Assembly: GCF_963674925.1 (NCBI RefSeq)
Contig: NZ_OY771647.1
Location: 387,501-451,500 of the forward strand
Length of the DNA: 64,000 bases
From: an uncultured Draconibacterium sp.
Lineage (GTDB): Bacteria > Bacteroidota > Bacteroidia > Bacteroidales > Prolixibacteraceae
Direction of reading: 5' to 3'
Shown: one piece after another, positions 1 to 8,186 of the stretch
Position numbering within the stretch: position 1 is the first letter of the stretch
Layout: each line of letters starts with the position of its first letter
Translations under genes and position numbers: made by a program
The notes under the pieces: generated by a model
What the model was told of the DNA's origin: nothing
What the model saw: the letters and a program-made list of their open reading frames with translations, nothing else
Database searches by the model: none

Positions 1-68
1 AACACTTTGGTAGCGCAACAAAACGCAGTTTTCGGGGACATCAAACAAGCCACGACTTCCCGGAAACA

Positions 69-105
69 AAAAATTCCATCTGCAAATCATACAAATGGAA
101 TTTTT
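69..105 (-). terminator. Probable rho-independent terminator of der
   Basis: An 11-bp perfect inverted repeat (arms 69-79 and 95-105, AAAAATTCCAT / ATGGAATTTTT, 15-nt loop) lies just beyond the der stop codon. The A/T-rich arm ends give a U-tract on either strand. The stem is AT-rich, so strength is uncertain. The first 68 bases of the window show no supported gene. Confidence 0.5.
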
Positions 106-135
106 CGGCTTCAAACTTCGGCCTTCCGGTTCCTT

Positions 136-1446
136 CTATTTCTGTCTGAAATAAATTTGAATCGGAACGCCGGTAAGATTAAAGTTATCGCGCAACTGGT
201 TTTCGATATACCTTTTATACGGTTCTTTAATGTATTGCGGCAAATTGGCAAATAATGCAAACGCCGGTGTTGGCGATGGCAACTGCGTACAATACTTAAT
301 TTTTATGTATTTACCTTTAACAGATGGAGGTCCGTAATTTTCGATGGCTTCCAACAGAATTTCGTTTAACTCCGATGTTTTAATTCGTTGCTTACGGTTT
401 TCATGCACTTCCATAGCAACTTCCAGCGCTTTGTGTACACGTTGTTTTGTTAATGCCGAAATAAAAATGATCGGCACATCGGTAAAAGGAGCCAAACGAT
501 CATGGATTTCATCCGTCATTTTTTTGGTGGTCATGGTATCCTTGTCGATCAAATCCCATTTATTCACCAAAATAACCACTCCCTTTTTATTTTTTATGAT
601 CAGGTTCAGGATGTTCATGTCCTGTGCTTCCACTCCGCGAGTAGCATCAATCAGCAACAAACAAACATCCGAATTTTCAATGGTTCGCACCGAGCGTAAA
701 ACAGAGTAAAACTCCAGGTCTTCGCTAACTTTTCCTTTTTTGCGTAGTCCGGCTGTGTCGACGATCATAAAATCGTGGCCAAACTTATTATATCGTGTAT
801 GAATGGAATCGCGCGTAGTTCCGGCAACATCGGTTACAATGTTACGGTCTTCGCCAATCAAAGCATTAATAAACGACGATTTACCAACATTCGGGCGGCC
901 AACAACCGACAGGTGTGGCAATTCATGCTCTTCTTCCAGCGACTCACGATTCGGGAATTTGGCAACCAGGGCATCCAACATATCGCCGGTCCCACTTCCT
1001 GTCATCGACGAAACACAATAAATTTCGCCCAATCCCAAGCCGTAAAACTCCTGTGCATCCAGAATTCGATTATGGTTATCTACTTTGTTTACAACCAGGA
1101 TAATCTCCTTTTTACTGCGTCGTAAAATATTGGCGATGGCATCATCCAGATCGGTAATTCCCAATTCCACATCAACTACAAACATAATTACATCGGCCTC
1201 ATCAATGGCCAAATGCACTTGTTTGTTGATCTCTGCTTCAAAAATATCTTCCGAATTTACCACATAACCACCGGTATCAATCACCGAATATTCAACGCCA
1301 ATCCACTCGCCTTTTCCGTAATTACGGTCGCGGGTAACGCCGGCTGTTTCGTCAACAATGGCTTTACGCTGTTCAATCAAACGATTAAACAAAGTTGATT
1401 TACCCACATTCGGGCGTCCTACTATAGCTACTATTCTGCTGCTCAT
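136..1446 (-). CDS. der: Ribosome biogenesis GTPase Der (EngA)
   Basis: Der is a double GTPase that binds the maturing 50S ribosomal subunit in the cytoplasm. The 436-residue product has two G domains in tandem. The first has GRPNVGKST at 10-18, DTGG at 57-60 and NKVD at 120-123. The second has GRPNVGKSS at 183-191, DTAG at 230-233 and NKWD at 295-298. A KH-like C-terminal domain follows (about 350-436). Length matches the family. The start codon directly precedes the first G domain. It lies 130 bp downstream of era on the same strand, so two ribosome-assembly GTPases are adjacent. No anomaly was seen. Confidence 0.97.
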   Translation of the reverse strand: MSSRIVAIVGRPNVGKSTLFNRLIEQRKAIVDETAGVTRDRNYGKGEWIGVEYSVIDTGGYVVNSEDIFEAEINKQVHLAIDEADVIMFVVDVELGITDLDDAIANILRRSKKEIILVVNKVDNHNRILDAQEFYGLGLGEIYCVSSMTGSGTGDMLDALVAKFPNRESLEEEHELPHLSVVGRPNVGKSSFINALIGEDRNIVTDVAGTTRDSIHTRYNKFGHDFMIVDTAGLRKKGKVSEDLEFYSVLRSVRTIENSDVCLLLIDATRGVEAQDMNILNLIIKNKKGVVILVNKWDLIDKDTMTTKKMTDEIHDRLAPFTDVPIIFISALTKQRVHKALEVAMEVHENRKQRIKTSELNEILLEAIENYGPPSVKGKYIKIKYCTQLPSPTPAFALFANLPQYIKEPYKRYIENQLRDNFNLTGVPIQIYFRQK

Positions 1447-1466
1447 TTTTTGTTCCTTTTTGTTAA

Positions 1467-1532
1467 GGGCTAAAGCCCATTGTTTTCCAGAGGGTTCAAT
1501 CTCTCCCGACTTAAATATCGGGGCTAAGGACA
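1467..1532. repeat. Small intergenic inverted repeats between era and der
   Basis: The 130-bp era-der gap contains GGGCT-AA-AGCCC (1467-1478) and a second interrupted palindrome with arms CCCGA (1505-1509) and TCGGG (1518-1522), followed by GGGCTAAGG. The repeated GGGCTAA word suggests a dispersed palindromic element rather than a terminator, because no T-run follows. Function unknown. Confidence 0.4.
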
Positions 1533-1543
1533 GTTCTTTTAAA

Positions 1544-1577
1544 CCTTCCTACTCCGGTCTTCTGACTTCTGACTTTT
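1544..1577. repeat. Period-7 degenerate tandem repeat
   Basis: Heptamers CCTTCCT, ACTCCGG, TCTTCTG, ACTTCTG and ACTTTTT follow each other without gaps up to the 3' end of era. This is one of several 7-bp arrays in the window (see 14971, 48822, 50941 and 52121). Confidence 0.5.
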
Positions 1578-2461
1578 TAAAATTTATCGTATCCAAATTG
1601 TTTCAACTGACCGTCTTTTTCGCGCCAGTCCTTGGCTACTTTCACATACAACTCCAGAAAAATCTTCTTGTCGAAAAATTCCTCTGCATCAGCACGTGCT
1701 TCTGTTCCCACACGTTTTATCATTTTACCCTGATGGCCAATAATAATGCCTTTCTGGCTTTCGCGCGAAACATAAATTACCGTACGGATATTGATAATCT
1801 TCTCCTCTTCTTTGAACTCTTCTACCTCAACTTCAACCGAATAAGGAATTTCTTTTTGGTAATGCAAAAGTATCTTCTCACGAATAATTTCCTGCATAAA
1901 AAAACGCTCGTTTCGGTCGGTTAATTGATCTTTCGAGAAAAAGGCCGGACCTTCGGGCAAGTGTTCCAAAATACGATCGAAAATAGGTTCGATATTAAAT
2001 CTTTCGAGTGCCGAAATCGGGAAAACATCTGCTCCCGGGAAAGTGTTCGACCAGTGATCGTAAAGTTTTAATACCTCTTCCTGGTTCGACAGATCGATCT
2101 TGTTGAGCAATACGATAACCGGCATGTTCGACTTACGTACTTTCTCGATGTACTCCGGATTTTTGTCTACCTTTTCTTTAACATCGGTGACAAAAAGAAT
2201 CACGTCGGCATCGATTAAAGCTGTATCAACAAACTTCATCATCGATTCCTGAAGCTTGTAACTGGGCTTCAGAATACCGGGAGTATCGGAATAAACAATC
2301 TGGAAATCTTCGCCACTTACAATGCCTTTAATGCGGTGGCGTGTGGTTTGCATCTTTTGGGTGATGATAGACAGTTTTTCGCCTACCAGTGCATTCATAA
2401 TTGTTGATTTACCCACATTCGGGTTGCCAACAATGTTCACAAATCCTGCTTTATGTGCCAT
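1577..2461 (-). CDS. era: GTPase Era
   Basis: Era binds the 3' end of 16S rRNA through a KH domain and acts in 30S maturation. The 294-residue protein has GNPNVGKST (12-20), DTPG (59-62) and NKID (120-123). The C-terminal type-2 KH domain carries a GHQGK loop at 242-246 and the usual KDWREKDGQLKQFGY-like tail. Length is typical. It is transcribed toward der and divergently from the KamA-type gene, with a phylum-type -7 element about 65 bp upstream. Confidence 0.97.
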   Translation of the reverse strand: MAHKAGFVNIVGNPNVGKSTIMNALVGEKLSIITQKMQTTRHRIKGIVSGEDFQIVYSDTPGILKPSYKLQESMMKFVDTALIDADVILFVTDVKEKVDKNPEYIEKVRKSNMPVIVLLNKIDLSNQEEVLKLYDHWSNTFPGADVFPISALERFNIEPIFDRILEHLPEGPAFFSKDQLTDRNERFFMQEIIREKILLHYQKEIPYSVEVEVEEFKEEEKIINIRTVIYVSRESQKGIIIGHQGKMIKRVGTEARADAEEFFDKKIFLELYVKVAKDWREKDGQLKQFGYDKF

Positions 2462-2525
2462 TATTTCAAACTATTAGGTGTTCCTTCCCTTTCGGGATTT
2501 CTCTGTTATTTTTTAAAAATCGGCA

Positions 2526-2533
2526 CAAAGATA
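2526..2533 (-). promoter_or_regulatory. Bacteroidota -7 element (TATCTTTG) for era
   Basis: On the minus strand this reads TATCTTTG, a perfect TAnnTTTG match, 65 bp before the era start codon. No convincing -33 TTTG was seen at the ideal spacing. Confidence 0.5.
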
Positions 2534-2691
2534 ATCGAATTCAACAAATTGCGCTCACAACGGCATAATATTTTGATTTTCAACGCAAAAGTTTCATATT
2601 AACGTTAGTCGCCACAACCGACGGCCCTTTGATTTCAGGCCGATTTTTCGTAACTTAATTGATCCGACTACTTTACTTAAAAAAGTTCGCC

Positions 2692-4875
2692 ATGGATTCA
2701 ATTGCTTTCTGGGACAATGTTGGAATCTCCATACGCGCACGAAAAATTCTCCAAAAATTACTGGCTGAAAATCCGGTCCTTGAAAAAATCATTAGAAACG
2801 CCAACAATGTCGTTGAAATTCATGAAGCTTTGCGCAACTGGGTTTTGCCAATTTTGAAACGTAATCCGATTGCTGAAAGTTATTACCTGGGCACCTCAGA
2901 CGATGAAGAACTGGCCGAAAAACTTAGCTGGCAGGATTTGGCGGCCATTCGTATTCTGGATTATATCGACAATGCAGGCAGGGAATTTCCCGATCAGAAT
3001 ATTGGCGGCCAACTGGCACAAACCAATCCGTTTAAAATGCTTTGGCTGGCTACTCATAAAGGAAGCAGTGGTGCAGAAGCTGCGTTTTTCGAGGACATGT
3101 TGCAATTGTTTCGCCAGTTAAACGATACGCAAATCCGAACGCATCCCACAAAAAGCCGGGTAGAAAACTGGATGAAAAAATATCCTTCGGGACTTGATCC
3201 GGTGGTGGAAGAACTTCGTCAAGAAAATAAAAAGCGAATCATCCGGATTTTGATCGAAAAAATCGATAGTGGTGATATTTCCAGCCAGAGGTATTCTTTT
3301 GAATCGGGCTTAAGTTTTACCGAAAAAGAAAAGCTGATGAACGAGTGGTGGTTAGATAGTAATTTTCACTTACGCTTTGCCATTCGTTCTCCGGAATTGC
3401 TGAACGAAATGCTCGACCATACACTTACTGAGGAAACAATGAAAGTGCTGAAAAAGGCACGCAGAAAAGGCATTCCGTTTTTTGTAAATCCTTATTACCT
3501 CTCGCTGTTGAATTCGTACATCCCCGATTATGTGGTGGGTGCCGACATGGCCATTCGTTCTTATGTAATTTACAGTAAACAACTGGTTGAGGAGTTCGGA
3601 AATATTGTAGCCTGGGAAAAGGAAGACAAAGTAAAACCCGGCGAACCAAATGCTGCGGGCTGGCTTCTACCTTCGCACAATATTCACCGGCGCTACCCCA
3701 AAGTTGCCATTTTTATCCCCGACACGGTTGGCCGTGCCTGTGGCGGGTTATGTGCCAGCTGCCAGCGAATGTACGATTTTCAGAGTGGGCGCTACAATTT
3801 TAATCTCGACAAACTGAAGCCTGAAAAATCGTGGAAAGAGCGCCTGCCCGAATTACTTGACTATTTCAGAAACGACGCCCAACTTCGTGATATTCTAATA
3901 ACCGGTGGTGATGCTTTAATGAGCAGTAATAATAGTCTGAAACAAATTCTAGAGGCCATATACAACATGGCTTTGGCAAAAATCGAGGACAATAAATCGC
4001 GCGCTGAGGGAGAAAAATATGCCGAAATTGTTCGAATCCGGATCGGAACGCGTTTGCCGGCATATTTACCACAACGAATCTCTCCCAATCTCTGCAAAGT
4101 CCTGTTTGATTTTAAGAAGAAGGCCCTGAAGGCAGGCATAAAACAATTTGTTATTCAAGCGCACTTTCAGTCGCCAATGGAAATAACTGCCGAATCAAAA
4201 CAAGCTGTTCTGTTGTTGCTTGATTCGGGCTGGGCAGTTACCAACCAGGAAGTTTTTACTACGGCAGCCTCACGGCGCGGACATAGTGTAAAACTCCGCC
4301 ATGTACTGAATGAAATCGGCGTGCTTTCCTATTACACCTTTACCGTCAAAGGATTTAAAGAGAATAAAAGCAACTTTACACCCAACTCGCGCCTGATGCA
4401 GGAACGAATGGAAGAAAAGATATTCGGAACAATTCCGGCAAAAGACATGGATTTTGCCCAGCATCTATTGGTTCACCCGGCTAAAATTGTGGAGAATATA
4501 AAATTACTGCACAAAGAAACTGAACTGCCGTTTTTATCTACCGACCGAAGTATCCTGAATTTACCGGGAGTGGGAAAAAGTATGACCTTCAGAACTATTG
4601 GTATTACACGATACGGCCGACGGATTCTGGAATTCGACCACGACCCGACACGTGCTCACAGCCCCATAATCCATAAAATGGGAAAGGTAATTGTCATCGA
4701 ATCAAAATCGTTGGACGAATACCTGGAACAGCTGGAAGAAATGGGTGAAAACCGGGAAGATTACAACGGTGTTTATGGTTACACCATTGGCCACACCGAA
4801 CCACGAATGGCCATGTACGAATACCCGGAATATGACTTCCAGGTAACCAAAGAGATTACAAATCTGGAAATCTGA
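2692..4875 (+). CDS. Long KamA-family radical SAM protein (lysine 2,3-aminomutase-like)
   Basis: This is a radical S-adenosylmethionine and probably pyridoxal-phosphate-dependent protein related to lysine 2,3-aminomutase. The cluster motif CxxxCxxC is at C350, C354 and C357. A PGVGK motif near residue 629 resembles the PLP-lysine loop of KamA. The 727-residue chain is far longer than classical aminomutases (about 415), with roughly 300 residues before the radical SAM core. I chose ATG at 2692; an in-frame TTG at 2659 would add 11 residues. It stands alone, divergent from era, and its stop abuts the convergent deacetylase gene. The substrate cannot be read from sequence, and the lysine-binding residues were not verified. 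Confidence 0.85.
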   Translation: MDSIAFWDNVGISIRARKILQKLLAENPVLEKIIRNANNVVEIHEALRNWVLPILKRNPIAESYYLGTSDDEELAEKLSWQDLAAIRILDYIDNAGREFPDQNIGGQLAQTNPFKMLWLATHKGSSGAEAAFFEDMLQLFRQLNDTQIRTHPTKSRVENWMKKYPSGLDPVVEELRQENKKRIIRILIEKIDSGDISSQRYSFESGLSFTEKEKLMNEWWLDSNFHLRFAIRSPELLNEMLDHTLTEETMKVLKKARRKGIPFFVNPYYLSLLNSYIPDYVVGADMAIRSYVIYSKQLVEEFGNIVAWEKEDKVKPGEPNAAGWLLPSHNIHRRYPKVAIFIPDTVGRACGGLCASCQRMYDFQSGRYNFNLDKLKPEKSWKERLPELLDYFRNDAQLRDILITGGDALMSSNNSLKQILEAIYNMALAKIEDNKSRAEGEKYAEIVRIRIGTRLPAYLPQRISPNLCKVLFDFKKKALKAGIKQFVIQAHFQSPMEITAESKQAVLLLLDSGWAVTNQEVFTTAASRRGHSVKLRHVLNEIGVLSYYTFTVKGFKENKSNFTPNSRLMQERMEEKIFGTIPAKDMDFAQHLLVHPAKIVENIKLLHKETELPFLSTDRSILNLPGVGKSMTFRTIGITRYGRRILEFDHDPTRAHSPIIHKMGKVIVIESKSLDEYLEQLEEMGENREDYNGVYGYTIGHTEPRMAMYEYPEYDFQVTKEITNLEI

Positions 4876-5646
4876 TCACTGATTTTCCTTCACGTACTTC
4901 ATTACATTTATAAAGGAGTCGCTGTAAAGATCATCACTGTTTTCGCTTACATATTGCAGCAGTTGTTTATGTACATCTGCTGCGGTATTCAGGTAACCAC
5001 CACCCACATTGTGAAACATAAACACCACAATTGTCCCTTTTGCTTTGGCTTCCTCAACCTGAGCGATCAAATCCTCAATCGCCGGATCAACAGACATATA
5101 ACTTGGTGTTTTCCATGTTTTATAATCGTCCATCGTTTCCGGGATGGGGCCGTCGCAACGGGCAGCCACAAAAATATTTTTTATCGAATCGGTAAAATCC
5201 ACACCGTTGGCCACAAAATGGCTGCAGGTATATCCGTACGATCGTTCAGTATTTCCATCGACTGCCTTTAACAAAGTGTTGGCTGTTTTTAACTCAGCAA
5301 CAATCTGTTCGGGAGTATAAGTTCTCAGGTCGTATTCGGGTTTAACCCAATCCTGCCCGGTTCCGTCGCAGGGGTGAAATAATGTGTGGTTTCCCAGCTC
5401 GTGCCCTCGTTTTGTAATGGCACGCCACTCTTCGGTTCGGTTATATAAGCTTGGTGAATTGCCGGTACAGAAAAATGTTCCTTTCAAACCAAACTCATCC
5501 AGTTGCGGAACAACAACATCTAAATCGCAATCCAAACCATCGTCGTAGGTAAAAACTACAGCCGCTTTGGCGCCATTTGGCCACTTAAACTGTGCGTTTG
5601 CGCTGAATGCAAAAACAGTCAGCATAAAAATCAGTAGTGTTCTCAT
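4876..5646 (-). CDS. Secreted polysaccharide deacetylase (NodB fold, CE4)
   Basis: The 256-residue protein begins with a Sec signal peptide of about 19 residues ending ANA-Q, so it is periplasmic or secreted. The NodB zinc site is visible: TYDDG with D35/D36 and HxxxH as H87/H91. Family members remove N- or O-acetyl groups from glycans such as peptidoglycan, chitin or xylan; the substrate here is unknown. The start codon overlaps the stop of the upstream dapF-like gene by four bases, implying translational coupling. Its 3' end abuts the KamA gene tail to tail with no spacer, so no dedicated terminator fits between them. Confidence 0.9.
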   Translation of the reverse strand: MRTLLIFMLTVFAFSANAQFKWPNGAKAAVVFTYDDGLDCDLDVVVPQLDEFGLKGTFFCTGNSPSLYNRTEEWRAITKRGHELGNHTLFHPCDGTGQDWVKPEYDLRTYTPEQIVAELKTANTLLKAVDGNTERSYGYTCSHFVANGVDFTDSIKNIFVAARCDGPIPETMDDYKTWKTPSYMSVDPAIEDLIAQVEEAKAKGTIVVFMFHNVGGGYLNTAADVHKQLLQYVSENSDDLYSDSFINVMKYVKENQ

Positions 5647-6506
5647 AGTTCAAGATCGTTTATTAATTCGGCACCCAATGTTCCCGATCCAATTTCGCGT
5701 ACTTCACCGGTCATGCGGATTTCCCAGTCTTCATCAATTTCGATGGCCAGATTTCCACCCGGCATTTTTATGGTAAGGTTTCGTTCGGTCAATCCGCGTT
5801 TAACAACCGTACACGCCACTGCACACGAGGAACTTCCTGATGCCAGGGTCCAGCCGGCGCCGCGCTCCCAAATCATCACTTCCACTTCGTTTGGCGAAAC
5901 CACTTTTGCAAACTGTACATTTATGCGGTTCGGAAACATCGGATTAGTCTCAATTTGCGGCCCGAAAGTTTTTATTTCCTTCTCATCCAGTTCGTCTTTT
6001 AAAACCACACAATGCGGATTGCCAACCGACACGCAATTAATTTCGTATCCGCGGTATTCCAGTTCAAGTGGTTCTCCAATACATTCCTCCTTTTCGCAAT
6101 TAACAGGAATTCGTTTCGATTCGAAAATCGCTTTTCCCATATCTACTTTTATGGTGAAAGCCTTGTTGTTTTTCTCCTCAATTACCTCGGCTTTCACCAG
6201 TCCTCCTGGCGTTTCAATGCTGAATGATTTTGATTGAGCAAAACCATAATCGTACAAATACTTGGCAAAAATACGCAGGCCATTTCCGCTTTTTTCTGCT
6301 TCTGAACCATCAGGATTCAGAATACGTAAACCAAAATCGGCCTTCTCGCTCGACACTTTCAGAAGAATGCCGTCGGAGCCAATGCCGAAATGAACATCGC
6401 AAATGCGAATTATAGCTTTTTCTGTTAATTCAAAAGTTATCTCATCCTGGTTTAGAACGATATAATCGTTACCCAGACCGTGTGATTTTACAAAGAAGTT
6501 TTGCAT
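5643..6506 (-). CDS. dapF: Diaminopimelate epimerase-like protein lacking both catalytic cysteines
   Basis: The 287-residue protein has the full DapF fold signature: HGLGNDY near the N-terminus, NPDGSEAEKSGNG, GNPHC at 162-166 and WERGAGWTLASGSSSC at 213-228. DapF interconverts LL- and meso-diaminopimelate using two cysteines (C73 and C217 in E. coli). Both positions are serine here, S73 and S223, and the Glu after GAG is Trp219. The substrate-binding Glu-Arg pair (E214, R215) is kept. The neighbour dapL, divergent 374 bp away, supports a diaminopimelate role. The substitutions suggest either a variant mechanism or a different reaction within the DapF/proline-racemase fold. The symbol is used for family, not proven activity. 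Confidence 0.75.
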   Translation of the reverse strand: MQNFFVKSHGLGNDYIVLNQDEITFELTEKAIIRICDVHFGIGSDGILLKVSSEKADFGLRILNPDGSEAEKSGNGLRIFAKYLYDYGFAQSKSFSIETPGGLVKAEVIEEKNNKAFTIKVDMGKAIFESKRIPVNCEKEECIGEPLELEYRGYEINCVSVGNPHCVVLKDELDEKEIKTFGPQIETNPMFPNRINVQFAKVVSPNEVEVMIWERGAGWTLASGSSSCAVACTVVKRGLTERNLTIKMPGGNLAIEIDEDWEIRMTGEVREIGSGTLGAELINDLEL

Positions 6507-6880
6507 AATTGTGTTATTGTTTGGGCAAATGTATCAAACCCGAGGCAATTCTGGAATTATCCTACACTTTTTTCATTCTTACAAAACAATTGAGCTCTGT
6601 TTTGAAACGAAAGTCGTATTTCAATTCACCCCTAAATCCCCTATAGGGGACTTGCCCTGCTCCCCTTTAGGGGCCAGGGGTAAAACAAAAGGCAAGATTA
6701 CCCCAACTACTTGAATCGTATTTCGTGATTTTACGACACGTTATTTTATGAAGTCACCTTAAAACAACCATGCATTAAATTAATCTAAATAACCACAAAC
6801 GAATTCGTCTCAAAAATACTTGCCGATAGTTTTTTTTATCTTTACGCTCCAATTTGGAAAACATTATAAAATAGACAGAT
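6507..6880. other. dapF-dapL divergent intergenic region
   Basis: This is 374 bp without a credible gene. It holds palindromic G/C-rich repeats in the middle (listed separately). The final 60 bp should contain the dapL promoter: TATCTTTA at 6837-6844 matches TAnnTTTG in seven of eight positions, but the only upstream TTG (6820) is too close for a normal -33. Confidence 0.5.
6628..6686. repeat. CCCCT/AGGGG palindromic intergenic element
   Basis: This contains the perfect palindrome CCCCTATAGGGG (6638-6649) and a second CCCCT-TT-AGGGG (6662-6673), followed by a further CCAGGGGT. Paired palindromes of this type suggest a dispersed REP-like element. A related but decayed stretch is at 17571-17705. 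Dispersion outside this window cannot be tested here. Confidence 0.45.
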
Positions 6881-8110
6881 ATGGCAAAAATTAACGAAAA
6901 TTACCTGAAACTTCAGGCCGGGTATCTTTTCCCGGAAATTGGGCGTAGAGTGAGTGAATTCATCGATGCCAATCCCGATAAAAAAGTAATTAAAATGGGT
7001 ATTGGCGACGTTACCCAACCATTGGTTCCCAGTGTGGTAAAAGCTTTTCACGAAGGCGTTGACGAAATGGCCAAAGGTGAAACGTTTAAAGGCTACGGAC
7101 CGGAACAAGGATATGCTTTCCTGCGCGAAGCCATTGCAAAACATTCTTACCAGGAGAAAGGTATCGATATTTCTGCGGATGAAATTTTTGTTTCTGACGG
7201 CTCGAAATGCGACACCGGAAATATTCAGGAGATTTTTGGCAACGACAATAAAATTGCGATTTGCGACCCGGTTTACCCGGTTTATGCCGACACAACGGTA
7301 ATGAGCGGAAAAACAGGCACTTGCCAGGAAAACGGTCATTACGAAGGAATAATTTATATGCCTTGTACAAAAGAAAACGGCTTTATTCCTGAGCTTCCGA
7401 CTGAAACTCCTGATCTGATTTTCCTTTGTTACCCGAACAACCCAACAGGAACGGTAGCTTCAAAAGAAGAACTGAAAAAGTGGGTTGATTATGCCATCGA
7501 AAAAAATGCGATAATTCTTTACGATGCTGCTTACGAAGCTTTTATTACTGAAGATGGAATTCCACGTTCGATCTACGAAATTGAAGGCGCAAAGAAAGTT
7601 GCCATCGAATTCCGCAGCTTCTCAAAAACAGCAGGTTTTACCGGAACACGTTGCGCCATTACTGTTATTCCAAACGAGTTGGTAGCTTACGATTCAGAAG
7701 GCCAGGCACACCAGGTAAAAAAATTGTGGAACCGTCGTCAATCGACCAAGTTCAACGGTGTTTCTTACCCGGTTCAGAAAGCGGCTGCTGCCATTTACAC
7801 CGAAGAAGGTAAAAAAGAGGTAGAAGAAGTAATTGCCTACTACCTGGAAAATGCCAAAATAATGCGTGAAAGTCTGGCCGAAATTGGCTACGAAGTTTAC
7901 GGTGGTGTTAATGCTCCTTATGTATGGGTGAAAACCAAAAACAATATGACATCGTGGGACTTTTTCGATAAAGTTTTAAACGAAGCGAACCTGGTTGGAA
8001 CTCCGGGATCCGGTTTTGGCCCTGCAGGTGAAGGTTACTTCCGCTTTTCAGCTTTTGCCGACCGCGAAAATGTACTGGAAGCGATGGAGCGTGTAAAGAA
8101 CTTATCGTAA
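6881..8110 (+). CDS. dapL: LL-diaminopimelate aminotransferase
   Basis: DapL converts tetrahydrodipicolinate plus glutamate directly to LL-diaminopimelate, bypassing the succinylase/acetylase routes of lysine and peptidoglycan synthesis. It is a 409-residue fold-type I PLP enzyme in the cytoplasm. Visible features are the N-terminal NYLKLQAGYLFPEIGRR signature, NNPTG at 186-190 and the PLP-lysine motif SFSKT with K249. The length matches the family exactly. It is divergent from the dapF-like gene, the expected next enzyme of the pathway, and ends before a strong terminator shared with the convergent aminotransferase. Confidence 0.96.
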   Translation: MAKINENYLKLQAGYLFPEIGRRVSEFIDANPDKKVIKMGIGDVTQPLVPSVVKAFHEGVDEMAKGETFKGYGPEQGYAFLREAIAKHSYQEKGIDISADEIFVSDGSKCDTGNIQEIFGNDNKIAICDPVYPVYADTTVMSGKTGTCQENGHYEGIIYMPCTKENGFIPELPTETPDLIFLCYPNNPTGTVASKEELKKWVDYAIEKNAIILYDAAYEAFITEDGIPRSIYEIEGAKKVAIEFRSFSKTAGFTGTRCAITVIPNELVAYDSEGQAHQVKKLWNRRQSTKFNGVSYPVQKAAAAIYTEEGKKEVEEVIAYYLENAKIMRESLAEIGYEVYGGVNAPYVWVKTKNNMTSWDFFDKVLNEANLVGTPGSGFGPAGEGYFRFSAFADRENVLEAMERVKNLS

Positions 8111-8127
8111 CAAATAAACAGATAAAG

Positions 8128-8159
8128 AAAAACCGGGCTGCTTACAGTCCGGTTTTTTT
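8128..8159. terminator. Bidirectional terminator between dapL and aminotransferase
   Basis: Hairpin AAACCGGGCTG-CTTA-CAGTCCGGTTT (one G-T pair) lies between the two convergent genes, with an A-run on the left and T-run on the right. It can stop transcription from both sides. Confidence 0.85.
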
Positions 8160-8186
8160 ATGTTTTAACAGTTCTATTTTTAAAAG

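Noticed and set aside
1358..1924. 188-codon frame spanning der, the gap and era on the plus strand
   Set aside because: It overlaps two certain genes in antisense and contains the repeats of the gap; no domain character.
2659..2691. Upstream TTG start for the KamA-type gene
   Set aside because: It adds 11 residues without family similarity; ATG at 2692 is preferred.
6842..7339. 165-codon frame opposite dapL
   Set aside because: Antisense to a well-conserved gene, no family signature.
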